Assembly: GCA_016271365.2 (NCBI GenBank)
Contig: CM028130.1
Span: 468,691,501 to 468,755,500, forward strand
From: Neoceratodus forsteri
Lineage: Eukaryota > Chordata > Ceratodontiformes > Ceratodontidae
DNA: 64,000 nucleotides
Reading direction: 5' to 3'
Part shown: positions 24,181 to 35,736 of the stretch, piece by piece
Position numbering within the stretch: the stretch's first letter is position 1
How the letters are laid out: each line of letters starts with the position of its first letter
The notes under the pieces: generated by a model
The model's input: the letters and a program-made list of their open reading frames with translations, nothing else
Database searches by the model: none
What the model was told of the DNA's origin: nothing
Program-made: the position numbers and the translations under genes

Positions 24181-24915
24181 CAGTTGCAGACCCGGATCAC
24201 CATGTTTGTAAGACTAGTTGTAAGGCATATGTTCCTTGGGCAGGCTTCAAGAAAGTTGATTTAAAATAAAAAGCTGATACCTGATGATGGCGATTTGCAG
24301 AAATTCAGTCCAGGAGACTTTCACCAATGTTGTGTGCAAGAATGGCACAGGTATTCCCAGCAGAAAAACATGTAAACGAACAAAAACTAACCTACAGACA
24401 CGGACAAGCACAAACAGCCACCCACACAGCCCCAGGAGGAGGAGCATGATTATTGAAGCTGTGAGTTATATAGGTAATATTTTTTCTTAAAACAAAATGC
24501 TATCATTTTTTTAAGTAATCTGGGAAGTTTTATTTTGTTTGAAAAGGGGCAGCTATTTAAGATCACCTACTACTTGTTTGCTGATGATGATGTTGTAAAA
24601 CATACTTACAGTCTGCTGCATATTTCTGCCAGTTCTCCTGTTAATAACACCCCTATCTGAACCATTCGCCTGTGTGACAGGTTTTACACGAATTGATGTG
24701 TGCAGGAGTTGTCCATAGTAAGATATGTTCACTCTGTCACTTTCTACCTGAGTGACTAAACCTATAAACAAAAGGATCTCTTTAAAAAACAGAAATGCGT
24801 TTCTTGCTTAGTTTGATAGTACTGGTCACTAATAGGACAACATTATGAAATTCAGATTTACAGAGTCCTGCCTGTGGTCACTGCATAACTAATCTTAGCA
24901 CACCATGCTGGTCGA
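24181..24915. other. Unassigned interval
   Basis: About 730 bases with no recognised gene, RNA or repeat. Confidence 0.6.
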
Positions 24916-25098
24916 TCTCTCCCCCTCTATCCTGATCCACTTCTGTCTGATACTATACAACATACTATACCTGCTTAATCTGGTTCAATTTCAGTTGCTT
25001 ACCATCTGTATCCCCCTCCCTCCAGTCGCCCCTGAAAAAGGGACTTCTAGGCCCAGTGGGCTTACCGGGTCAACAAAATTCAATAAATAAATAAATAA
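24916..25098 (+). mobile_element. LINE 3' tail fragment
   Basis: It contains 'cttaatctggttcaatttcag', 'catctgtatcccc', 'ctgaaaa-ggg' and 'gggtcaacaaaattcaat' before (AAAT)n. The same block order occurs at 33017-33131 and, at the very end, at 1-178. This is a severely 5'-truncated copy. Confidence 0.65.
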
Positions 25099-25119
25099 AA
25101 ATACAGAGTTTTCTAACTG

Positions 25120-27260
25120 CTAGCATTGTCACAGAGAATAGTTAAATCCTATTTGTTGAGCTGGGTTATGCCTCAGAACTCAGCGCTTGTAATGCTGCAT
25201 ACTCAGAGTTTGTTGTCAGCTAGCTTATGTACTGTGCAAGTATAAAGGAGGGTGACGGTTGTAATGGGAGTTCAGGGAGGTAGCTGCTGGCCAAAACAAA
25301 CTCTGGTCAGAGCCGAAATGACGGTGGAGATCTTTTGGGATGCTTTTACCCATTATTTCTAATTAATGTGCACAATGCAAATCTACTGAGAGGAAGTTTC
25401 AATGTTGTCTTCCTTTTACACATTTTTACAATGCTTCTTCCTAGAATATGCCTGCTGATTCCTGTATCTTTAGCCAGGATAGTTCACAGAAGACATGGCA
25501 TCTTATTTTCAGTGGGGCTCTACAGCTACACAATATTGTACTGCATGGCATAAAATCAGAACTCACTGAAACAATATTTCACATCTGGACTAGGCTACCC
25601 TGAATAAATACATTGTAAAAATGGTAAAATCATGACCCCACTGAAAACAAGATAATGCATCTAATCTGGGATATCCAGAGTGAATACAGTGCAAAAAATG
25701 TGTAAAATGAAGATCCCTATGGCAATGAGATGTAGACTGTCCCTTGCGCTATCCAGGATACAAAATATAGGAAAAGAAATATTGAAAGGAAATCTACTCT
25801 AAACTGAACTTCACTGTGTTCACTGACATAAACAAACAGATTATTTATTGCTTTAATAAATATTAGATTGCAGAATTTATTTCAAATGTTGTGGCCATGA
25901 GGATGAAGTGTACAGTGTGTGTGTGTGTGTGTGTGTTTGCTGTAGCTCAATATATTTATTCCCCAAAAAGCATAGTAAAAAATGCCTGCTGATTATTATA
26001 TATTTAGCTTGGATAGTTCACAGAAGACCTGACATATGTCTGAGACAGTTCTTATCATATAGTGTTTTAAGAGATTCAAAAAACAGTGTAACTCTTTTTA
26101 GATTCGTTCCTGGGAAAGAGTGACATTTATGAGGTATGAGTCTTTCTTGAAAGACAATACCTGCCCAACTGAAACTGGCAGCAAGAAAATGTTTAAATGC
26201 TAAGTATTTAAATGTGCAAGTTGTTGCAGTTTAAAGGAGGTAAACAAATCTCCAGTTTAATAGGCAACCACTATTTAACACGCTGTTTCAGTTTCCTAAT
26301 GGCCATCTGATAAGTTGCTTGGAGTTATGTCTCCAACACTCTAAACAGAAAGAAGGGAGTATTTTATTTCAGTTGGCATAGTGATTTGTAGATGTGGAAG
26401 GATACACTGAAAACTCTGAAATCTGTTCCATAATACTCCATGTTTTCAGCTACGTGGCTGTATCCGACCTGCGAAAGAGACACACAAGAGACACAGAAAA
26501 CAAACAGAACTTTAGCAGGCAGGAAAAGAACAACATTATGTATGGCACCACACCTAAGTGTGTGAGTGGAAGTGAGTTTGTAGGTTTTTGGCCTTGAGGA
26601 GGTTGGGATAATGAAGTATGTAACTGTCATCATTTAGCGCAAGGCTTAAAACTGCATTCTGGCCATTCGATCGGACATGCCACCTAGGAGATGCCTCACA
26701 AGCTAATTCCATTTTGTTGTACCATCAATGTGACACACCATCGATGGTATAACAACATCATGATGAAACATCAATGGCACAACTCTAGTAAATGATGGAG
26801 TTCATCTAATAACAACATTCCACCATACATTATATATTTGTGGCTGATCAATTGGGCTGTGGCTCTGAGCTTAGCATTTTTAGTTACACTCTCTGTACTG
26901 CATAATTGAGTTCACCGTTTACATTGACAGCCAGTGTATGTGATGTGAGGGCATGGTGGTGGGGGATTGAATCTGTAACATTAAACAGAGAGGCAGCAGC
27001 TGGCCAAAGCAGAGAGCAAACACACTCAGCTGGTAGATCGCCCCCCCACCCCATCCTGTCTGAGTCTATGTAGTGCTTTACTATCAAACTACATGACTCG
27101 AGATAGAGTGTGAATAACTTCTTTTTGACTGGTCAGCTGGGCTGTGATTCTGAACTCAGCTTTTATAGTTACACTAGCTGTGCTGCATAAATGTGTGATT
27201 GGAGATAGTACTGAAGCTAAATAACAGAGCGGAAGTAGCTGTTCTTAGAAAAGGCAGTCA
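25120..27260. repeat. Region of degenerate dispersed and tandem repeats, class unknown
   Basis: Three sub-patterns are visible. (a) 'gcctgctgatt..tat.tttag...ggatagttcacagaagac' at 25449 and 25983. (b) 'tacactgtctgt-ctgcataa' preceded by 'gggctgtg.ctctga.ct.agc' at 26855-26905 and 27135-27190, with a weaker relative at 25150-25200. (c) 'gcagctggccaaa' near 26995 and 'gctgctggccaaa' near 25285. A 90-110 bp local duplication ('gaatac-.-tgtaaaa') lies at 25600-25740. These may be diverged pieces of one unclassified element. No coding domain is visible. Confidence 0.5.
25912..25936. repeat. (GT)n microsatellite
   Basis: About twelve GT units ending in 'tttgctgtag'. Confidence 0.9.
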
Positions 27261-27559
27261 CGTAGCTGTATCTCAAATTGCAAAGTTACTTGGCAGATTT
27301 GTTTGAAGTCAGAGTTGACACTTTGTGTGCTGGTATGGCCCAGCACAATGACACATCTGATCAGGTTTATACTGTGATAGACCTTATAAAAACAAAATAA
27401 TGAAAATATTGTATGTGCCGATGAGTGCTACTGAATACTGTCAGTCTACAAGCTGATTTACATATCAGTATCTGATGTGAACAACATGAATCTGATACAT
27501 TCAACACTCCAGGAACACTTTTGTGAGCAAAATGAGATACAGTGGATTGATGCATGGGG

Positions 27560-28013
27560 GGACTGAAAGCCTGATACAGTGCTCATTACTCATAACACTG
27601 AATGTAGAAGTACTGCATTTAGGGCCCAGGAACCCAGGGGAGGCTTTTTAATGATGGGGGGAGAGATACTGACAGGAACCAAACAGGAGAAGGATCTGTG
27701 GGTAATCATTTCAGATGATCTAAAGGTGGCCAGGCAATTTGCCAAGGCTGTGGGGAAAGCCACTGGGGTATTGGGGTGCATAGGGAGAAGTAACACCAGC
27801 AGAAGAAAGAAGGTGGTGATACCTGTACATAAATCATCAGTGAGACCTCATCTGGAGTATTGTGTACAATTCTGGAGGCCACATCTATGTAAAGACACAG
27901 CCAGGGTGGAGGCAGCTCAGAGATGGGCAACAAAATGGTGCAGGGCCTGCACCAAAAGTCATATGAAGAGTTTGAGGACTCGGATTTATACACCCTGGAG
28001 GAGAGGAGATATG
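27560..28013 (+). mobile_element. CR1-like LINE, left half of a split copy (RT C-terminus)
   Basis: The translation reads GTKQEKDLWVIISDDLKVARQ, then KATGVLGCIGRSNTSRRKKVVIPVHKSSVRPHLEYCVQFWRPHL and YTPWRRGDM. This is the CR1 ORF2 thumb/C-terminal region also found at 43026-42478. It stops abruptly at 'gagatatg' (28013). The family sequence resumes at 31417 with 'atatgatatagacc', so the copy was split by the LINE at 28014-31416. Confidence 0.9.
28009..28013. repeat. Target-site duplication (ATATG), left
   Basis: ATATG here and at 31417-31421 flanks the inserted LINE. Removing the insert and one copy restores the CR1 sequence 'gagatatgatatagacc'. Confidence 0.75.
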
Positions 28014-28182
28014 GGGGGATCATTGGGCAGCCCCCATAAGTTCTCCCGATATAATTGGGAGCTCGGGCTTCCATCCTACCTCCCTCCTTTCACGCTGGGC
28101 TGACAGCCATAAATTTCTACCCCAAGCAACTCTTAGCAAACCTCCCAGCATCCTTCTGCCCCTCTGCAAGCCACAATGGGCC

Positions 28183-28308
28183 ATGTTTAAAACAAAACAG
28201 CTGTTAATACCACTGCTTCTCCTAGCTGGAGATATAGAGCTAAACCCTGGACCAACCCCCCACCTGCCACCACCCCTCCCCTTCTCTCCAATTACCATGG
28301 GACTTTAA
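28183..28308 (+). other. 2A-like ribosome-skipping motif, ORF2 N-terminus
   Basis: From the ATG at 28183 the frame reads MFKTKQLLIPLLLLA then GDIELNPGP (28228-28254). This fits the D-(V/I)-E-x-N-P-G-P consensus exactly and has the hydrophobic lead-in found in 2A-like sequences of APE LINEs. In other elements such sequences cause the ribosome to skip the Gly-Pro bond. The frame ends at a TAA at 28306, and a 1-base shift links it to EN (FKIVQLNICSILNK), so the motif is intact but the ORF is not. Confidence 0.8.
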
Positions 28309-31170
28309 AATAGTGCAGTTAAATATATGTAGCATCCTGAACAAACTTACCTCACTACAACTAAGTGTTCTATCTCTGTATCCTGACATTCTGATTATCA
28401 CTGAGACCTGGCTGAAGCTCCACAACCAGGACACAGAATTACATATCCCTGGCTACTCCATCATTTAGCATGACCGCCCGGGTTAAAAAAGGGGAGGGGG
28501 CATTGCCATGTTCATCTCCTCCCAGCTCCAGTTCACCCCAGTCTTGCTTTCCATGCCCACACTGTCCATAGACACCCTGCTAATCAAAATCTCACTCCTC
28601 CACTCAATTCCCTTATATGTAGCAGGGTCCTACTACTCCCCAGACACCCCTCTGCCCGTCATTCTGGGCCACCTGGACACCCTAAAGTCCCTCATATATG
28701 GGGGCGAGCTACATATCCTTGGGGACTTCAACTTGAACTGGCTCTCCAGTGCTAACTCTAAGCTCCGAAGCCAAGTGAATGCACTAAACCTGTCCAAACA
28801 AATCTCTGAACCTACTCACCTGAACCACAAATCCCAGAACCATTTCCTCTTGGACTGGGTCCTTACCACACACACCCACTGGATACTTGACACTGGACTC
28901 CTACTGGACTCTCTAAGTGATCACCACTTGATTTACGTGGTAAGGAAAATATTCAGACCCAAAGTACCTCCCCTATGAACTCTACTCACTAGGTCCTATA
29001 AATCCCTTGACCTTACGGCACTCTTAAATGACCTGACAAACGTAGACTAGCCCTTCATCCTCGGGGCAGCCTCTATTGACTCCGCCCTAGAACTCTTCAA
29101 GTCCAGATTCTTTGCTGTCTGAGACTACAATGCGTCACTCAGAAGGGCTTGAGTAAGGGGTGTCTACCTGCCTTGGGTCACTGCTGATCTAATAGATCAT
29201 CTCTGAGCCAGGGACCGGGCCTGGAAAACTGATAAGGTAGCCGGCACCCATGCAACACTCCAGCACTACTGCTCACTCTGGAATGCCTGCACTAGGCTTA
29301 CCCGACAGGCCAAAGCTAAGTACTTTCAAGGCCTCCTTCCACACCAACTTAAACCACACAGTGAAGTTTTGGTAGACAATCAAATCACTCTTCGCCCCTC
29401 CTGCCCAGCCCCCTACTCCAGCCCTGAATGTAGCGGGCTCTATCATCACTGAACCAAGTGCAGTGGCCTCAGTTTTTAACACCTTTTTCACAAGCTGCTT
29501 GTCCCCCCGCGTGTCCTCTCTCCTGCACCCCCCCCACGTGTTCACCCCTTCCACCCCATCCCCCTCTGGCCTCCTGCTTCTCCTTTCACCTAGTTACCCC
29601 ATCCAAAGTACTAAAAGCCCTGCGATCACTTAATTCCTCCAAATATAAATGTCCCTCGGACTGGATTCCAAAATGCTCCACCTATCTGCCCCTACCATCG
29701 CCAGCCCTCTGGCCTCTCTCTGTAACATCTCTTTCTCACTTGCATCAATCCCATCTGACTGGCAGCATGCCACAAGACAGTCATCCCCCTCCCTAGGGGC
29801 GGTGATCACTCCTCCTTGGGCAACTACTGTCCCATTTCACTTCTCCCCCATACTAGCCAAAATCCAAGAGCACCTTCTTCTCTCTCAACTCTCCTCCTTT
29901 CTCAACTCCTCCTTCTTCTTCACACCTTACCAGTCTGGATTTAGGAAATCACACTCCACCATCACCTCTCTACTACGACTCACGGACTCCATCCTTACAG
30001 GAATGGATAACGGGCACACCTCCTCAGCCATCTTTGTCAACCTTGCAAATGCCTTTGACACTGTCTTCCATGCCCTTCTACTATCCAAGTTCTCCCTTGC
30101 TGGACTCTTAGGAGCTTCCACCAGCTGGTTCCACTCCTACCTGGCAGGCAGGTCACAATCAATCAGAATTGGCTCTTACACTTTGGTTCCCCTCCCTGTC
30201 ACCACAGGGGTCCCCCAAGGCTCTGTCCTTGGCCTGATACTGTTTTCCGTCTTTCTAAATGATCTGCCCTCAGTCTGCCCACATACATCCATTCACATGT
30301 ATGCAGACGATGCAATACTGTATGCATCAGGTCCCTCCTCTGAAGTGGCTTCCAGACTCCAGTAGGACTTCAGTGATGTCCAACTCTGGTTTAGCTCAAA
30401 TCAGCTTTTTCTTAATCCCCAAAAACTGTCTCCCTAACTTTCAGTATGAGGCAGAGACTCTTCCGACTCCCCTCCATGCCTACCTTCCACACCATTGATG
30501 GTCCTCCCCTGGAGGCTTGCGCCTCCTTCAGATACCTTGGGGTCTGGCTCAACCAGCACCTCAACTTTTCTGCACATATCGATGTGATCCACAAGAAACT
30601 GTACCCCAAGCTGGCCACCTTATATCACAATGGGGACTGCATCCCTCTGCCAACTCGTAAGGCAATTGTACAGAAAATGATCCTCCCAGTATTTGACTAC
30701 AGGGACATAGTCTACAGTGCTGCTCCTAAGTCCTCCCTAGCCAGACTGGATCCTCTCTTCCACTCCTTCTGTCGCTTTCCCCTGGACTTTCCTCCCACAA
30801 CCCATCACTGCGGCCTCTACCATCACTCCATGACCGGAGACAGGCCCAATGTGCTAGGACAACAGCGAAATTCTGGACCCAGTCCCTTCCTCCATACCTC
30901 GCAGCAGCCCTAACAACTCAACTCCGCCTGCGTACCAGCTCAGGAATACAGACTCCCAGCTTCTTTATGTCCCACATATGTCCACCTCTACAGGCCAAGC
31001 TGCCTTCAAATACCACATGTCTAAATTATGGAACTCCTTGCCAGTAGGCATTCGGCACACTACCAACACACATCATCTCAACTCTTTCCTCAGGGCGTAT
31101 TTCTTCATTTCTTCTCCACTTGCACATGCACATAGCACCACTGGGGGCCAAGTGTCTTACTCTTCTCCAA
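28300..31170 (+). pseudogene. LINE ORF2: APE endonuclease and RT
   Basis: EN: QLNICSILNKLTSL, ILIITETWLKL, GYSII, RGGGIAMFISS, ILGDFNLNWLSS, FLLDWVLTTHTHW, LSDHHLIYV (28310-28960). RT (29580-30365): VPFHFSPILAKIQEHLLLSQL, YQSGFRKSHSTITSLL, FVNLANAFDTVFH (motif A; the usual DL-KAFD has become NLANAFD), [23 protein letters not shown] and the catalytic block MYADDAILYAS. Thumb and C-terminus (30446-31178): SFRYLGVWLNQHLNFSAHI, MILPVFDYRDIVY, KLWNSLPVGIR. The catalytic YADD is kept, but stops after 30362 and frameshifts near 28975, 29600 and 30420 inactivate it. Confidence 0.9.
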
Positions 31171-31416
31171 AAGTCTGACCACTTAATTGAGGTGCATTCT
31201 GGCTCCATAGTAAGTGTTCACTGACCTCTACCCTCAGCTGTATTAAAGTGTATGAAATGTCCTCTGCTTGCTGCTCATAGCTACTGTACCTGAATGTGTT
31301 CTCTGTATGCATTTCTACTGTATATTCTCCTCTACCCCACCCCCAGGAAGCATCTGGAATTGAGCGTTATCCCGCTCAGTATGCCTTCCTGGTAAAACTT
31401 TTAAATAAATACATAA

Positions 31417-31800
31417 ATATGATATAGACCTTCAAATATATTTAAAGGCATACATAAGGTACAAGTGGGTAGCATCTTTCAGAAAAAGAGGATGTTCTAG
31501 AACAAGGAGTCATGACATGAGGCTGGAAGGGGGATAGACTAAGCTGTAACCTGAGGAAGTATTTCTTCTCAGAAAGGCTGGTGGATACATGGAACAGCCT
31601 CCCAGTGGAGGTGGAGGGGCTGCCTCGGTAGGGAAATTAATGAATGCATGGGATTTTTGTAGGGGTACTGCAGCAATAGGTAGGTGAACAAAGCCAGAGA
31701 TTAAGTTGGGTCTGTGATTTTTGCAGCAGATAGGGCAAATGGACAGACTAGGTGTGCCTGGTAGTCCTTATCTGCTATCAAATTCTATGTATGAATCTAT
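31417..31800 (+). mobile_element. CR1-like LINE, right half of the split copy (3' end)
   Basis: It continues the CR1 from 28013 with 'gatatagaccttcaaatat', the block encoding FFSERLVDTWNSL-like sequence near 31565, and the CR1 3' end 'gggcaaatggacagactaggtgtgcctgg...ttctatgtatgaatctatgta'. It ends in a short TATGTA-type tail, as in the other CR1 copies. Confidence 0.88.
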
Positions 31801-32353
31801 GTATCTGCAGCATGTACTGATCTAATGTCTATGAATTGCTCAGGGTTCTATTATCAGTGAACTGTGATTACATTAAAAAGGTTGCCACGATGTTGCTCAG
31901 TCTCATTTACATATAGTTTTGTATGAAAAAGACAGAGAGCAAAATCCTGACAACTTACTTTAGGGATTTTTAGTTCATTGATAAATTTAGATTAATAAAG
32001 TGGAAGATATGACAAGTGAGAAATACATCCAGCTTTCATCCCCCTTGAAATACAAACGTCCCATTTATCTCATATACTATGCTCACAACAGTGTGCCTGG
32101 ATTGCAGAATGGAACCGATTCTCGATGATAGCATCAGATGTTGAAATGTTAGTCAGCTCCTTGACTGGCAGCATCTTGAAGCAGTCATTGTCTCTTATGG
32201 TGCAAAAAAATTATTCTGTCCACTCAGGTAAAATTCAGTGATGAACAGTCATTTAGAAATAAAAAAGTCATACTTACTAATTTATAAACCTGGAGATTCC
32301 TGTGATCATTATGGACACCAGACCACATTGTACAAATGAAACTGAGCATTTTT
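31801..32353. other. Unassigned interval
   Basis: No recognised gene, RNA or repeat in this stretch. Confidence 0.6.
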
Positions 32354-33010
32354 GAAAGGCTTCGCCTGCAGTTCAATGAGTGAGCAACCAGCTACGCCTA
32401 CTTCCTGAACCATATAAGCAGTTCCTCCAAGCCTCCATCTGAAGCAGTTTCTCTTTGTCAGCCAGAGGCTCTGCAGGTCCCTTTTCTCACTCTGGGCCTG
32501 TGCCCCCCCCAGTGTGTTTGTGCCTTAGACTTTGCTTGGTTTGTGTTGGTTATGTTCCTGTGTCTCTGCTGCATTGGTTAGTATTTGTTTTGCTTCCAGC
32601 TGCTGTGTGCTTCCCTGTGTGCTGTTGTTCTGTTCTCCTGCCTTTGTACTTTGGTTTGTGTTTCCTTTTGGGGCTTTCTAGTTGCTCTTTGTTTGTGCTG
32701 TGTTGCTCCTTTGCTGCACTCCGGTTCTCTTTCCTCCCCTGCTACCTGGTAACCTCAGTTTTCCTGCATTTGTTGTATGTTTCAGCTCCCATTCAAACCC
32801 TCTGCTGCTGCTTCCACTTAATAGCCTGCACCTGGTCTAAGCTCTTGTTCTCAGCTAGCAGCAGCAGCAGGGAGTGGCAGCAGCTACTGCTGCATTCCTG
32901 TTGCAGCTCCATGTACTTTGTACTGATTTTGCTCCATCCTTCAGTTCTTTGGGGATTTCTTGCTACAATCTTCCTTATGTTTAAAAGTTTATTCACTAAA
33001 AAAATGCCAC
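32354..33010 (+). repeat. TATA-containing repeat, copy 1
   Basis: The first 100 bases ('gaaaggcttcgcctgcag', 'gagcaaccag', 'gcctacttcctgaacca' then TATAAG at 32413, then 'gcctccatctgaagca') match 35936-36043. The TATA-like box followed by a conserved potential initiator region suggests an LTR or element promoter. Downstream is a long T/G-rich stretch with no coding domain, in which open frames are low-complexity (Leu/Cys/Phe-rich). The class is unknown. Confidence 0.55.
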
Positions 33011-33016
33011 CAACAG

Positions 33017-33131
33017 CTTAATCTGGTTCAGTGTCAGTTGGCATCCATCTGTATCCCCTTCTCCTGGGATAAGGCTGAAAATAGGCAGAATTGTCTAGTC
33101 CCCCTTTCCCAGTCAACAAAAACTAAATGAA
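33017..33131 (+). mobile_element. LINE 3' tail fragment
   Basis: It shares 'cttaatctggttcag', 'catctgtatcccc', 'ctgaaaa' and 'ccagtcaacaaaaactaaa' with 24916-25098. It directly precedes a minus-strand CR1 3' end, so the CR1 apparently inserted at the tail. Confidence 0.6.
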
Positions 33132-33790
33132 AACATACATACAAAGAAGCCAGCAGTAGAAGGCCATTAGGTCTATCAAGTCTGCTCATAATGCAGGGTC
33201 CACTGTTTAAGCTAATATCCCTGCCCTCCCTCTCCACTCCTCCCATCCTCCCTACCCATGATCCTTACCTTCCCCCTATGCCTATCCCAGCCTCTCTTTA
33301 AGCTGCCCACTGTCTTCAATGAGATGACATCTTCCAGCAGTGCATTCCAAGTGTTCACCAACCTCTCTGTAAAGAAGTGCTTCCTGACCTCCCTCCTAAA
33401 CCTCCTACCCTCCAGCTTAAGATTGTTCCTCCTCATGTTATGGTTGCCACTCAGCTTAAAGAGACTCTCCTTATCAACCTTATTTATCCCTGTCAAGTAC
33501 TTGAAGGTCCCAATCTTGTCCCCTCTTTCTCTCCCCTGTCTTCCAGGGAGTACATGTTCAATGCCCTCAACCTCTCCTCATATATCTTACCCTGCTGACA
33601 GGCTATCATCTTTGTAGCCCTCCTCTGGACCTTCTCCAGCAGGTCAGTGTCCTTTTTGAGGTGTGGGCACCAGTACTGAGCTCCATATTCTAGATGCGGC
33701 CTTGCCAGTGACCTGTACAAGGGCAGTATAACCTTCTCTCTCCTACTACTTATCCCCCTAGCTATGCATTTCAATTTGCTTGCCTATTCA
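33132..33790 (-). mobile_element. CR1-like LINE, 5'-truncated 3' end
   Basis: The minus strand reads ARGISSRREKVILPLYRSLARPHLEYGAQYWCPHLKKD (33765-33650; part of the ORF2 thumb), RALNMYSLEDR, then SGNHNMRRNNLKLEGRRFRREVRKHFFTERLVNTWN (33430-33330). The 3' UTR ends near 33132 in a CATACATA-type tail. It is truncated just upstream of the CIARGI block. One frameshift lies between the two frames near 33500. Confidence 0.88.
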
Positions 33791-34547
33791 GTGCTTCTCG
33801 CTTGCAACAGAATCATACCTGAGACTCCTGTCCTTCCATATTGCTTTCCCCTTGTGAACAGCCCTTTTGGGGGTTTTATTCTGCTCAAACATGTTTGTTT
33901 GTACTCAGTGGGACTCAACCCAGAGTCTAATGCAATTCAATATTACTTCCACCATATGATTCAAACCTGCTTGAATGCATTTGCACCAAGCAATTATACT
34001 TGTTGTTTCAGTGAATTGCTGTCCATGCCTACAAAGTCCCATGCTTGTTAAGCTCAGCTACTGCTGGACGCTATTCACTATTTGTACACTGCTTCATTAT
34101 TCTCTGGAGGTCAGCTCAGTTACATATATCACTGTAAACTAGTTTTAGAAAATCTGCATGTGTATCAGGGCACTTTACTGTGGCTTCTTGTTTTTCCTAC
34201 AGCGGAGGACAGGAGTTTATGGTGGAGAGTTGTGGCCCAGTGTGGTTCAGTTACCACATGTTCGTATACTGCCTCCACTGCTAAAATCCTCTTGATATTT
34301 GTCACCTTTTATTAGCACTCATTAATGGACTGGTTGGCTAGCCTCACACTGATTAAAGGCCCAGGTTACTTTGAGCTGGATGTGCAATTCCTACTCTTTC
34401 ATGCTTCTCTGTACTATTCGTTTAGAAGGCCCATTGCTGCAGGTGTTTACCATGCTACTTATTGAACAAGTCCAAATAATACATGGCGAACTTCCAGCTA
34501 ATGGCCAGTGCTGCACCCCAAATGGAGGTGGCTTTCCTCCACAAAGA
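33791..34547. other. Unassigned interval
   Basis: No recognised gene or repeat. Short open frames lack domains. Confidence 0.6.
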
Positions 34548-34759
34548 CATGAATCCAAAAGAACAGTGGTGTGCACTCAAGAAATGAGCTGAAGTAGCTA
34601 ATAGTTTCAAAAGGTTTTACTTAAGCACTTCAAAATTAGGTTGCAGTGCAATACAAAATAATTGAATTCAAGACTTTCTGGTCAAAGCATGCCCCTTTGA
34701 AACTATTAGCTGATTCAGCTCATTTCTTGAGTGTACACCACTGTTCTTTTGGATTCATG
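34548..34759. repeat. Long inverted repeat (67/68-bp arms, 77-bp loop)
   Basis: Arm 1 (34548-34614) starts 'catgaatccaaaagaacagt' and ends 'tagtttcaaaagg'. Arm 2 (34692-34759) is its reverse complement with only a handful of mismatches. The loop contains no open frame. It resembles a foldback or MITE-like element. No clear target-site duplication is seen outside the arms. Confidence 0.9.
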
Positions 34760-35736
34760 CTACTCATTGCCTGTTACTCCCTGCTTTACCATGTATGGCC
34801 ATACCATTACTAAAGGTGTTTGCTTGCTGCATATTACCTAATATTCTCTGTATTACCTTGTGTAGCCTGCTCCATTGCTAGTAGACATTAGACAACCATG
34901 CCCATCAAGTTATTTGCTCTGAGCTCACTCACAGCTGATTGTCTCGCTCTGTGCTTTTACCGAACCCTGGGCATGTGATGCCTGAAGTGGGGTCCTTCCT
35001 TTCTGGCCTATAGTGGAAATGTCCTTACTCCAGTTGGAGCTTTAGCCATTTGTGTGCAGTGGTGCCTCTTGATATAGAATTTATGACTAGCTGTGAAGGG
35101 AGTATATATTGCTATCCTTTTGCTGTAGTATCAGCTGCCGAGGCACCTTCAAAGCATTCTCCCTATGACTGCTCTTGGTTCGCTTGATTTGAATAGTAGA
35201 TCGGTAGGTCAAGTGAGTACCTCAGTGATTATTCCCTCCTCCCACCTTTGAGGGGTGTTTGTTGCAGTGTCCAGGACTCACAACCCCCCACGGCATTCCT
35301 GTTAGAGGGAAAGAGTGACAGCTTCCTCTAAATTGAAATATTTTACACTCCCTTTGGGTTTCTAAATGGCAGTAGCAGAGCCAGCACTAAATTCAACATC
35401 CCAAGCCTGGAAGGAAAGCAATCTTAGCTTTGTATCCCCAGAGATTTCCTCCTCAAATGTTTTTTTTCTCTCCTCTGTGCAACATGTCATGATACAAGTT
35501 AGTTTTAGTGGTATTGCCTAGCTCACTTAGGTAGGTTCCACTATGGTATGAAGATGGATGATGACCCTTCTAGCCATTCTGTCGCTGTTTAGGAAGTCCC
35601 TGCTGTTATCAACTTAAGCTATTTTATTGGAGCTATCCTACCAACTCGTGCATTTCATTTATGTTTCATCAGGCTACCTGTTGCTGCCAATCTGCTTCTC
35701 TACCTCCTAGTCTTTGCTTGCTGCTACAATTCTCTT
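34760..35736. other. Unassigned interval
   Basis: About 980 bases without recognised features. Confidence 0.6.

Larger units (their letters stand above)
28014..31416 (+). mobile_element. APE-type LINE inserted into CR1, with 2A-like motif
   Basis: A 3.4-kb plus-strand LINE with a short 5' region, a 2A-like peptide, EN, RT, C-terminus, 3' UTR and an AAATAAATACATAAAT tail. The EN signature (GDFNLNWLSS, LLDWVLTT, LSDHHLIY) resembles that of the LINE at 19937-23720, so both belong to related families in the L2/CR1/Rex1 part of the APE LINEs. The ORF2 is broken by several frameshifts and stops. The position inside a CR1 copy makes it younger than that CR1. Confidence 0.88.

Noticed and set aside
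32455..33021. 188-codon ORF rich in Leu, Cys and Phe
   Set aside because: Low-complexity product of a T/G/C-biased segment; no domain, splice or start context, and it overlaps LINE tail sequence.
34180..34210. Splice acceptor (pyrimidine tract + CAG) of a host exon
   Set aside because: No open frame with recognisable protein follows, and such motifs occur by chance at this length.
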